Source: Cristatella mucedo (taxonomy: Eukaryota; Bryozoa; Phylactolaemata; Cristatellidae). From it: a DNA stretch of 64,000 bases. The DNA lies in contig WPIO01000067.1 of the NCBI GenBank assembly GCA_009760855.2, positions 619,501 to 683,500 of the forward strand, written 5' to 3'. Positions 1 to 12,000 of the stretch are shown piece by piece. The position numbers and the translations under genes are program-made. The notes beneath the pieces were generated by a model that was given only the letters and a program-made list of their open reading frames with translations, ran no database searches and was not told the DNA's origin. Positions within the stretch are counted from its first letter, which is position 1. Every line of letters begins with the position of its first letter.

Positions 1-3000
1 AACAGGCTAAGAGGCTGATGTTTCAAAAGTTCTACGGTCCTGCTAGAAGTCAGGCAAGGAAGAAGCACAATGAGTATTCAGCTAAATGCATATGCCAGAT
101 ACATTCAAGTGAAATAATAATAGCACATTTAACTGGGCGTATTGTTTACATGTCCTTCTAGTGACCATCGGATGCAGCTATAGTAACATGTCTGGCCGAC
201 TATGTCTGGCTATCCATTTTCCAGGCTGGATAATCTTCAACGATTTTAGTATTTTGCATTAGAAAACTGCAGCAAGCCGAACGTATAACGACCAGTAAAA
301 ACTTTGCGGCAGCCCGCCACATGCTAGTAGGACTCACGTTAGTACCGCCTTGCCAGGTGAAGCATCACTTTGAAGTAGCTGCCCAAGCTTTCTCCACTCC
401 AGGTGAAGGGTAGAGTCATTGACTGTGCGACCAGTGATGGCCAACTTTGTTGCGGGCAGGAATGTGTTGGCATCAACATTACTAGGTCGTTTCCCTATAG
501 CTACAACTTCGATCTCCAACAGCGACCAGTTGATATGGCTTGGCTCACCTGCAGGCATGTTTAATAGGTTGGCAATGCAACATGAGTATTGACCGAATAA
601 AAATGTATAAAAAACGTGACAGCAAATTAAAGTCATTGCCTAAGATTAATAACGAACCCACTACTAAACATGGAAATGGTTCATTGCAGCAGAAGGCTAT
701 AGTAAAACTCTTTGCGTGCCTGTACGTAGAATTTGAACTATTTATAGAAAAGTTACTAGCTTAGCAGAAGGCAGAAGTTGAGTAGTGACATACTCCAAAC
801 ACATAAATATGCCTTTTCTTTTTTCACCAAGCTAAGAAGTACTGCAACTATTTAATCAAGAACTTGAGAAATATGCGGTTAATAAAGCAAACAGAATTTA
901 ACCAAGTTCGTGTACTTATCGACCGTACTCTGTAGCGTCGAGAGCAGAGGAAGACACAGCTTGCAGTGAAAACTCGCCAGGGCTTTTGTGCATGCGAGTC
1001 ATGCCTTTGACGAGACCCCTAATCTTTGTGCTTTGCAAGTGCACACGTTGCGCTACTTTTGCTGCTGATAAATAAAGGCCGTGATTGGCAGTTGATGCAT
1101 CCACGGTGCAGAGTACGCCTTCACATCAGCACTTCACTGCACTTGCCTGGCGTGTCCACGCCGACGGTTGCTCCTTTGGACGACTGACCATAACGGTTCT
1201 GGGCAGTACACACGTATGTTCCGGCATCACTGGCCTGGGCTGATGGAATCCTGCAAAATATTGCATGCATTAGAGCCTAATGAAATTTTATCCAGAACCT
1301 CGAGATACATCACAAGCCTAACTGATTTCTCGAAAAGCATATTCAATGCCCGATATAGTGACTCCTAATTAGGAACTCCAAACGGTAGATTACTGAAAAC
1401 GGTCGTTGGGCACGTGCATGTTATAGCTTGCTAGTGCATCTCTTTGAAGACCACAAGATTTCTACTGAAAGTACCTTCGAGTAGTTCGAGTGAAATCTTC
1501 GTGAAAGCAGCTGAACAATTACTAGTAGACCAAATTTACTATTAGGCTTTGTACAACAAAGGGTATTCATTTAACTTTAGCAACGATTTCTTGGCTAAAT
1601 ATATTTTAGAAAAACAATGACCAAGTCCTGGGACTACAAGGGTCTAATCGACGTTGATATACTTCCAAACCTCTCCATCATCAAGCTTCAAGGCTTTCAT
1701 AAAATGGCAGTTTAAATTAAAACATTAGGAAATAACTAGTGCCTGAGAGGTAAATTAGTGCTTACAGAAGGTCAAAGTTAAATTCTTTTTGAATATGGCA
1801 TCAGGAATCGCTCTTGTAATGCAGAAGAATGATAAACAACTGATTGAAGAAAGCAAGCTTAACTGCATAGACGCCGTGGTTGTTAGTTCAATCTATCCAG
1901 TTATCAGTTGATGGTCATCTTATAAATATAAGTGAGTCGGGATGCTTTTATTTAGTCCTAGATTTTAATTGCAATCTATTAGACTTCGTTTCTTTACCAA
2001 TTGGTGCTACATCAAGTTAAAGTTCAACTCTTGACATCTTATAATCTGAGGCACTCAATGTTGTCAAAAAAGATGCCCACTAACTTCTCTTCTACGATTA
2101 TTTCCTACTAACAGTTCAGTCTTTACCCATTTACGTTCTTTCTAACTGATTTACTTTAACGTCACTTAGGAGTTGCATTATAAGGTGATCGAACTTTTTT
2201 AAGGTTTTTTCAGCAATGCATGCACTATGCCACTGCTCACGTCAACGATTTTATTGTCAATGCTTTTTCTGTGCCTGCATATATACTGTTCCGATCGCTC
2301 GTTACTTACCTAAGCGTGTTGCCGTCGATGACGACTGAGGCGGGTAATGAAGCATTCTGATAGCCAATTCGGCTCCAATTATAGATGGGATCTGGACCGC
2401 CATTCGCTTGGCAAACAAGGACGAGCTCTCCACCGACTGGGGTGCCTCCACTACCACCTCCACCATTAGGGGAAGTCACGTTGACAGAGTTCGGTGCATA
2501 GCTTCCTAAAAGAGGAGCACAATCATCACTCACACCTCTACTCTCTTCTGTTAGTGCCGCCGCATCAACTTTGATTGCATCAGGAAGACAGAACAGACTT
2601 AGGCCGTAAAATCATGCTGGCAGTGTAGCTCTATAATACTTGTTGTGCTGAGGCCTGTCGTTCCGTGCCTGCTGGTTAGTTTACCCTGGTCGCCTGAACG
2701 TGCTGCTGGTGGGCACTGCTAGGAGCCGGCCGTTTCCGGGAACGACCACCAACAGCCACCTTTGGAGTACAGAGGCTAAAAAAAAACTGCCATCTCCCTA
2801 GCCACGGCCGACCGATGCTGCAAGCAATAACGGCTCGCCACAACCAACCTGGTTCAGGTTCTGCTGATCAGTGCTGTCCCGGCCACCCAATATTCTTGCC
2901 ACATGACAGGACTCGCCTTCCCACCAGTCGGGGAACCGGCTTGAGAGCCAGGCCTGGTCATTGACAAGGGCACCGACGTCGTCCTAGTCTACCGCAAGGT

Positions 3001-6000
3001 GTCGTTTGATGGCAGCAAGAAAACCTCGGTGGTGGCTACCCAGATGAAAAAGCTGATAAGTACGAAGCCATAGCCTGCTCTTTTCTCACTAACCGGTACA
3101 GGTCAGCATTGGTGAGGCCCTTCTTGGTCGTTGCTCTAACTGGCTGGTGGATGGATATCAAAGCCTGCTTATGTAGACCTCGGCATTTCGCAGGGGAAAT
3201 GGGCGTCACTGTGGCAGTTGTGCCTCTCGGACTCAATTTCTGCGTGTGAAGCCTTTTGGTCCCCGTACGTGAATTGGATGATGGGGGTCCCACCCTCGAC
3301 CCTGTAGGGTTATCCAACAAAGGTCCAATACATTGTGGAAATATTAAACCCCAACGTGATAATCTCCAGAGGCTTGTGTTTAAGTGACCGAATCTCAGAG
3401 ATTGCAACGGTGTCGGTGGAAAGCAGAAAAAGGACGGGTCACTGCAATATACCTTTGGTGTCTACAGTAACGTTGATGGCACCTGACAGTGAGCCATGCT
3501 GGTTGCCTGCCGTACACACGTAGGTTCCTGCATCAGCAGCCTGGACTGATGGTAATCTAAAAGAGAAATCACGCAGGTGCATGGTGAGCTGCAGTTTGTA
3601 TGTGCTAGCTTGTCAGACTAACGTACCCTCTCCTCATGCTATTTCAGCTTATTACGAAATGGATATGAAAAGTGTCGAAAGCAATGCCTAAAGTCTACTT
3701 TTGAGTTATATTTAATGTTTACCTTCCACCCTCAGGCCGGTTCGGTAAAGTCGGATCGTTAAGACAGCTCTAGTTGAAGAAAGCTCGCAAGCGATAGTCG
3801 TCCTTGTTAAAAGGATTGAAATTCCTGCCTGGCTTTTTGTCATACAACTCTAGTCACAATGTTTCTGTATAGACCATCAAAACGTCGGAGGAAAGCTACC
3901 TCATCCTACGTCAGTGGACAAGATTTTTGCAAGCAATTGTTTGGGCTTCATTTTAACAGAACGATATTTATCGAAAAGAAATTCTAGTACGAGGTAGTTA
4001 ACAATTCAAAGAACCTAACCCTAATTGGGACTAAGCGATAACTTGATCGGAACTGTTGAATAATACTTTAAGTATTCGTGTAGATGGTAATTTAAAAAGT
4101 GAAGCCACGAATTTTGTCAGAGTCGTTGTCACTAAGCATTAATCAGTTCACAAGACAAATACGTGAACCTAATGCCCAATCTCTTACAGGTCCACTTGAT
4201 AAAATGCTTATTAACAATTGGGTAACCCGATAGGCGTAGTCGCGACATATTCTCATCTGACACTGTTTTTATAATTATTCTAATACAACGATGCTGCTCC
4301 TACCGTTATCCTTTTTCTTTATCCTAAACATTCATAGCACCTTTTCGACCAACTGCCTGACTGGCGGCAAACTTTTTTATCAGCACTATACGCAAAGAAA
4401 TACATGCCTCCAAATTTGAAGAGTATCTTTTATTATTTCTCCGTACCTATAAACTCGTTACCATAAGATGTCTTTATCGTTATTTTTGCGATTACTTACG
4501 TTAGCTGGTTGCCATTAATGATAGCTGTGGTCGGCAAAGATAACTGTTGACTGTCAACTATTCTTGTCCAGTTGTAGCTTGGAACTGGGATGCCATCCGC
4601 CTGGCAAACGAGTCTCACTGAGCCATTGACGTAAAGGCCACCACTTCCCAGATCGTCGCTGACAGCCTTGACGTTCACAGAAGATGGTGAATAGTGGCCT
4701 ACAGCAAGTACAGCGTACGGTAGGCACGTTAGTGATTCTACGACTTATGGGAAACCAAGAGTATGCAACGGTTGAGCAGAGAGTCAGTACATGCTGTGGA
4801 AACTGACCCGTTCTGGCTTTCATAGCAATTTCGCAAACGTCAAAACTGAGGGCTTTCCCAGTCCCGGCAAGCCCAGCATAATGCTACTGATTCCTCCCGG
4901 AAAATGTACATGGTTATTGTTAGGAAATCCTAGGCCGAGCATGCGAATCGGCGATTACAAGCAGAAGGGCTTAGCACTCGCTAGTTACTATCGGCAAACA
5001 CAAGTTAATTGTTAGATCTTACCGAGAACGAGAATATCAATCTGGCGTGAAGCAATGGGGCCAAATCCTTCAACAACTACTTGGCATGTGTAGACACCGG
5101 AGTCGGCTGAGGTGATGTCTTCAAGGCTGCAAGAGACGGCCAACCTCACATTAACGACAAATCAGCACGAGCCTTTCTGCAAAATGGTGCAATTCCTGAA
5201 AAAAGATTTGAAGTGAAAATATGACCGTCGACAGGTAGGGAGCTTAGTACCGTACAGTTGTCGGGTTTGTAACTATAACTTCAAAGCTTAAAAATTAGCT
5301 TTGTGTCATGGGTGAATGAGTTCATGAAAGGGCGACGATCTGAGGCTTCTTACCACACCTTGAACATGCAAGCCTATGCTCAAGTTCGTTAGAACAGGCT
5401 AAGAGGCTGATGTTTCAAAAGTTCTACGGTCCTGCTAGAAGTCAGGCAAGGAAGAAGCACAATGAGTATTCAGCTAAATGCATATGCCAGATACATTCAA
5501 GTGAAATAATAATAGCACATTTAACTGGGCGTATTGTTTACATGTCCTTCTAGTGACCATCGGATGCAGCTATAGTAACATGTCTGGCCGACTATGTCTG
5601 GCTATCCATTTTCCAGGCTGGATAATCTTCAACGATTTTAGTATTTTGCATTAGAAAACTGCAGCAAGCCGAACGTATAACGACCAGTAAAAACTTTGCG
5701 GCAGCCCGCCACATGCTAGTAGGACTCACGTTAGTACCGCCTTGCCAGGTGAAGCATCACTTTGAAGTAGCTGCCCAAGCTTTCTCCACTCCAGGTGAAG
5801 GGTAGAGTCATTGACTGTGCGACCAGTGATGGCCAACTTTGTTGCGGGCAGGAATGTGTTGGCATCAACATTACTAGGTCGTTTCCCTATAGCTACAACT
5901 TCGATCTCCAACAGCGACCAGTTGATATGGCTTGGCTCACCTGCAGGCATGTTTAATAGGTTGGCAATGCAACATGAGTATTGACCGAATAAAAATGTAT

Positions 6001-9000
6001 AAAAAACGTGACAGCAAATTAAAGTCATTGCCTAAGATTAATAACGAACCCACTACTAAACATGGAAATGGTTCATTGCAGCAGAAGGCTATAGTAAAAC
6101 TCTTTGCGTGCCTGTACGTAGAATTTGAACTATTTATAGAAAAGTTACTAGCTTAGCAGAAGGCAGAAGTTGAGTAGTGACATACTCCAAACACATAAAT
6201 ATGCCTTTTCTTTTTCACCAAGCTAAGAAGTACTGCAACTATTTAATCAAGAACTTGAGAAATATGCGGTTAATAAAGCAAACAGAATTTAACCAAGTTC
6301 GTGTACTTATCGACCGTACTCTGTAGCGTCGAGAGCAGAGGAAGACACAGCTTGCAGTGAAAACTCGCCAGGGCTTTTGTGCATGCGAGTCATGCCTTTG
6401 ACGAGACCCCTAATCTTTGTGCTTTGCAAGTGCACACGTTTGCGCTACTTTTGCTGCTGATAAATAAAGGCCGTGATTGGCAGTTGATGCATCCACGGTG
6501 CAGAGTACGCCTTCACATCAGCACTTCACTGCACTTGCCTGGCGTGTCCACGCCGACGGTTGCTCCTTTGGACGACTGACCATAACGGTTCTGGGCAGTA
6601 CACACGTATGTTCCGGCATCACTGGCCTGGGCTGATGGAATCCTGCAAAATATTGCATGCATTAGAGCCTAATGAAATTTTATCCAGAACCTCGAGATAC
6701 ATCACAAGCCTAACTGATTTCTCGAAAAGCATATTCAATGCCCGATATAGTGACTCCTAATTAGGAACTCCAAACGGTAGATTACTGAAAACGGTCGTTG
6801 GGCACGTGCATGTTATAGCTTGCTAGTGCATCTCTTTGAAGACCACAAGATTTCTACTGAAAGTACCTTCGAGTAGTTCGAGTGAAATCTTCGTGAAAGC
6901 AGCTGAACAATTACTAGTAGACCAAATTTACTATTAGGCTTTGTACAACAAAGGGTATTCATTTAACTTTAGCAACGATTTCTTGGCTAAATATATTTTA
7001 GAAAAACAATGACCAAGTCCTGGGACTACAAGGGTCTAATCGACGTTGATATACTTCCAAACCTCTCCATCATCAAGCTTCAAGGCTTTCATAAAATGGC
7101 AGTTTAAATTAAAACATTAGGAAATAACTAGTGCCTGAGAGGTAAATTAGTGCTTACAGAAGGTCAAAGTTAAATTCTTTTTGAATATGGCATCAGGAAT
7201 CGCTCTTGTAATGCAGAAGAATGATAAACAACTGATTGAAGAAAGCAAGCTTAACTGCATAGACGCCGTGGTTGTTAGTTCAATCTATCCAGTTATCAGT
7301 TGATGGTCATCTTATAAATAAGTGAGTCGGGATGCTTTTATTTAGTCCTAGATTTTAATTGCAATCTATTAGACTTCGTTTCTTTACCAATTGGTGCTAC
7401 ATCAAGTTAAAGTTCAACTCTTGACATCTTATAATCTGAGGCACTCAATGTTGTCAAAAAAGATGCCCACTAACTTCTCTTCTACGATTATTTCCTACTA
7501 ACAGTTCAGTCTTTACCCATTTACGTTCTTTCTAACTGATTTACTTTAACGTCACTTAGGAGTTGCATTATAAGGTGATCGAACTTTTTTAAGGTTTTTT
7601 CAGCAATGCATGCACTATGCCACTGCTCACGTCAACGATTTTATTGTCAATGCTTTTTCTGTGCCTGCATATATACTGTTCCGATCGCTCGTTACTTACC
7701 TAAGCGTGTTGCCGTCGATGACGACTGAGGCGGGTAATGAAGCATTCTGATAGCCAATTCGGCTCCAATTATAGATGGGATCTGGACCGCCATTCGCTTG
7801 GCAAACAAGGACGAGCTCTCCACCGACTGGGGTGCCTCCACTACCACCTCCACCATTAGGGGAAGTCACGTTGACAGAGTTCGGTGCATAGCTTCCTAAA
7901 AGAGGAGCACAATCATCACTCACACCTCTACTCTCTTCTGTTAGTGCCGCCGCATCAACTTTGATTGCATCAGGAAGACAGAACAGACTTAGGCCGTAAA
8001 ATCATGCTGGCAGTGTAGCTCTATAATACTTGTTGTGCTGAGGCCTGTCGTTCCGTGCCTGCTGGTTAGTTTACCCTGGTCGCCTGAACGTGCTGCTGGT
8101 GGGCACTGCTAGGAGCCGGCCGTTTCCGGGAACGACCACCAACAGCCACCTTTGGAGTACAGAGGCTAAAAAAAACTGCCATCTCCCTAGCCACGGCCGA
8201 CCGATGCTGCAAGCAATAACGGCTCGCCACAACCAACCTGGTTCAGGTTCTGCTGATCAGTGCTGTCCCGGCCACCCAATATTCTTGCCACATGACAGGA
8301 CTCGCCTTCCCACCAGTCGGGGAACCGGCTTGAGAGCCAGGCCTGGTCATTGACAAGGGCACCGACGTCGTCCTAGTCTACCGCAAGGTGTCGTTTGATG
8401 GCAGCAAGAAAACCTCGGTGGTGGCTACCCAGATGAAAAAGCTGATAAGTACGAAGCCATAGCCTGCTCTTTTCTCACTAACCGGTACAGGTCAGCATTG
8501 GTGAGGCCCTTCTTGGTCGTTGCTCTAACTGGCTGGTGGATGGATATCAAAGCCTGCTTATGTAGACCTCGGCATTTCGCAGGGGAAATGGGCGTCACTG
8601 TGGCAGTTGTGCCTCTCGGACTCAATTTCTGCGTGTGAAGCCTTTTGGTCCCCGTACGTGAATTGGATGATGGGGGTCCCACCCTCGACCCTGTAGGGTT
8701 ATCCAACAAAGGTCCAATACATTGTGGAAATATTAAACCCCAACGTGATAATCTCCAGAGGCTTGTGTTTAAGTGACCGAATCTCAGAGATTGCAACGGT
8801 GTCGGTGGAAAGCAGAAAAAGGACGGGTCACTGCAATATACCTTTGGTGTCTACAGTAACGTTGATGGCACCTGACAGTGAGCCATGCTGGTTGCCTGCC
8901 GTACACACGTAGGTTCCTGCATCAGCAGCCTGGACTGATGGTAATCTAAAAGAGAAATCACGCAGGTGCATGGTGAGCTGCAGTTTGTATGTGCTAGCTT

Positions 9001-12000
9001 GTCAGACTAACGTACCCTCTCCTCATGCTATTTCAGCTTATTACGAAATGGATATGAAAAGTGTCGAAAGCAATGCCTAAAGTCTACTTTTGAGTTATAT
9101 TTAATGTTTACCTTCCACCCTCAGGCCGGTTCGGTAAAGTCGGATCGTTAAGACAGCTCTAGTTGAAGAAAGCTCGCAAGCGATAGTCGTCCTTGTTAAA
9201 AGGATTGAAATTCCTGCCTGGCTTTTTGTCATACAACTCTAGTCACAATGTTTCTGTATAGACCATCAAAACGTCGGAGGGAAAGCTACCTCATCCTACG
9301 TCAGTGGACAAGATTTTTGCAAGCAATTGTTTGGGCTTCATTTTAACAGAACGATATTTATCGAAAAGAAATTCTAGTACGAGGTAGTTAACAATTCAAA
9401 GAACCTAACCCTAATTGGGACTAAGCGATAACTTGATCGGAACTGTTGAATAATACTTTAAGTATTCGTGTAGATGGTAATTTAAAAAGTGAAGCCACGA
9501 ATTTTGTCAGAGTCGTTGTCACTAAGCATTAATCAGTTCACAAGACAAATACGTGAACCTAATGCCCAATCTCTTACAGGTCCACTTGATAAAATGCTTA
9601 TTAACAATTGGGTAACCCGATAGGCGTAGTCGCGACATATTCTCATCTGACACTGTTTTTATAATTATTCTAATACAACGATGCTGCTCCTACCGTTATC
9701 CTTTTTCTTTATCCTAAACATTCATAGCACCTTTTCGACCAACTGCCTGACTGGCGGCAAACTTTTTTATCAGCACTATACGCAAAGAAATACATGCCTC
9801 CAAATTTGAAGAGTATCTTTTATTATTTCTCCGTACCTATAAACTCGTTACCATAAGATGTCTTTATCGTTATTTTTGCGATTACTTACGTTAGCTGGTT
9901 GCCATTAATGATAGCTGTGGTCGGCAAAGATAACTGTTGACTGTCAACTATTCTTGTCCAGTTGTAGCTTGGAACTGGGATGCCATCCGCCTGGCAAACG
10001 AGTCTCACTGAGCCATTGACGTAAAGGCCACCACTTCCCAGATCGTCGCTGACAGCCTTGACGTTCACAGAAGATGGTGAATAGTGGCCTACAGCAAGTA
10101 CAGCGTACGGTAGGCACGTTAGTGATTCTACGACTTATGGGAAACCAAGAGTATGCAACGGTTGAGCAGAGAGTCAGTACATGCTGTGGAAACTGACCCG
10201 TTCTGGCTTTCATAGCAATTTCGCAAACGTCAAAACTGAGGGCTTTCCCAGTCCCGGCAAGCCCAGCATAATGCTACTGATTCCTCCCGGAAAATGTACA
10301 TGGTTATTGTTAGGAAATCCTAGGCCGAGCATGCGAATCGGCGATTACAAGCAGAAGGGCTTAGCACTCGCTAGTTACTATCGGCAAACACAAGTTAATT
10401 GTTAGATCTTACCGAGAACGAGAATATCAATCTGGCGTGAAGCAATGGGGCCAAATCCTTCAACAACTACTTGGCATGTGTAGACACCGGAGTCGGCTGA
10501 GGTGATGTCTTCAAGGCTGCAAGAGACGGCCAACCTCACATTAACGACAAATCAGCACGAGCCTTTCTGCAAAATGGTGCAATTCCTGAAAAAGATTTGA
10601 AGTGAAAATATGACCGTCGACAGGTAGGGAGCTTAGTACCGTACAGTTGTCGGGTTTGTAACTATAACTTCAAAGCTTAAAAATTAGCTTTGTGTCATGG
10701 GTGAATGAGTTCATGAAAGGGCGACGATCTGAGGCTTCTTACCACACCTTGAACATGCAAGCCTATGCTCAAGTTCGTTAGAACAGGCTAAGAGGCTGAT
10801 GTTTCAAAAGTTCTACGGTCCTGCTAGAAGTCAGGCAAGGAAGAAGCACAATGAGTATTCAGCTAAATGCATATGCCAGATACATTCAAGTGAAATAATA
10901 ATAGCACATTTAACTGGGCGTATTGTTTACATGTCCTTCTAGTGACCATCGGATGCAGCTATAGTAACATGTCTGGCCGACTATGTCTGGCTATCCATTT
11001 TCCAGGCTGGATAATCTTCAACGATTTTAGTATTTTGCATTAGAAAACTGCAGCAAGCCGAACGTATAACGACCAGTAAAAACTTTGCGGCAGCCCGCCA
11101 CATGCTAGTAGGACTCACGTTAGTACCGCCTTGCCAGGTGAAGCATCACTTTGAAGTAGCTGCCCAAGCTTTCTCCACTCCAGGTGAAGGGTAGAGTCAT
11201 TGACTGTGCGACCAGTGATGGCCAACTTTGTTGCGGGCAGGAATGTGTTGGCATCAACATTACTAGGTCGTTTCCCTATAGCTACAACTTCGATCTCCAA
11301 CAGCGACCAGTTGATATGGCTTGGCTCACCTGCAGGCATGTTTAATAGGTTGGCAATGCAACATGAGTATTGACCGAAAAAAAATGTATAAAAAACGTGA
11401 CAGCAAATTAAAGTCATTGCCTAAGATTAATAACGAACCCACTACTAAACATGGAAATGGTTCATTGCAGCAGAAGGCTATAGTAAACTCTTTGCGTGCC
11501 TGTACGTAGAATTTGAACTATTTATAGAAAAGTTACTAGCTTAGCAGAAGGCAGAAGTTGAGTTGTGACATACTCCAAACACATGAATATGCCTTTTCTT
11601 TTTCACCGAGCTAAGAAGTACCGCAACTATTTAATCAAGAACTTGAGAAATATGCGGTTAATAAAGCAAACAGAATTTAACCAAGTTCGTGTACTTATCG
11701 ACCGTACTCTGTAGCGTCGAGAGCAGAGGAAGACACAGCTTGCAGTGAAAACTCGCCAGGACATTTGTGCATGCGAGTCATTCCTAGGACGACAACCTTA
11801 ATCTTTGTGCTTTGCAAGTGCCAAACGTTCAGCAACTTTCGGTGCTGCTAAATGTAGGCCGTGATTGGCGGTTGATGCATCTACAGTGGAGAGTAAGCCT
11901 TCACGTCAGCCACTGCACTTGCCTGGTGTGTCCACGACGACGGTTGCACCTCTGGACGACTGACCGTAACGGTTCTGGGCAGTACACATGTATGTTCCTG

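Larger units (their letters stand above)
1..5392. repeat. 5.39-kb tandem unit, copy 1
   Basis: The copy starts aacaggctaagagg at position 1 and is repeated from 5,393. It holds one C, D, A', B, A and B' exon on the minus strand. The introns (549-1146, 1251-2309, 3557-4499, 4699-5022) show nothing recognisable beyond the repeat itself, except the RLE-LINE fossil at about 2,690-3,300. Compared with copy 2 I saw only short run-length differences and no substitutions. Confidence 0.92.
5393..10781. repeat. 5.39-kb tandem unit, copy 2
   Basis: The copy is 5,389 bp, three shorter than copy 1. Differences seen are one-base changes in T, A and G runs and a TA dinucleotide (taaatataag versus taaataag). 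Exons are identical to copy 1. Introns 5941-6538, 6643-7699, 8946-9889 and 10089-10412 hold no other recognised feature. Confidence 0.92.

Noticed and set aside
540-764. Plus-strand open frames within the tandem units (also 1,168-1,368 and duplicates)
   Set aside because: They are shadows of minus-strand exons and introns; the exons on the other strand have splice sites, matching phases and Ig motifs.
1147-1250. GT donor four bases after the B' exon end instead of the GC donor
   Set aside because: It would give a 108-nt exon ending in phase 2, incompatible with the phase-1 start of the next C exon in all copies.
3036-3407. 123-codon minus-strand open frame (also at 8,425-8,796)
   Set aside because: It is antisense to the RLE-type LINE fossil, has no recognisable domain, and lies wholly inside an intron with no splice signals in register.
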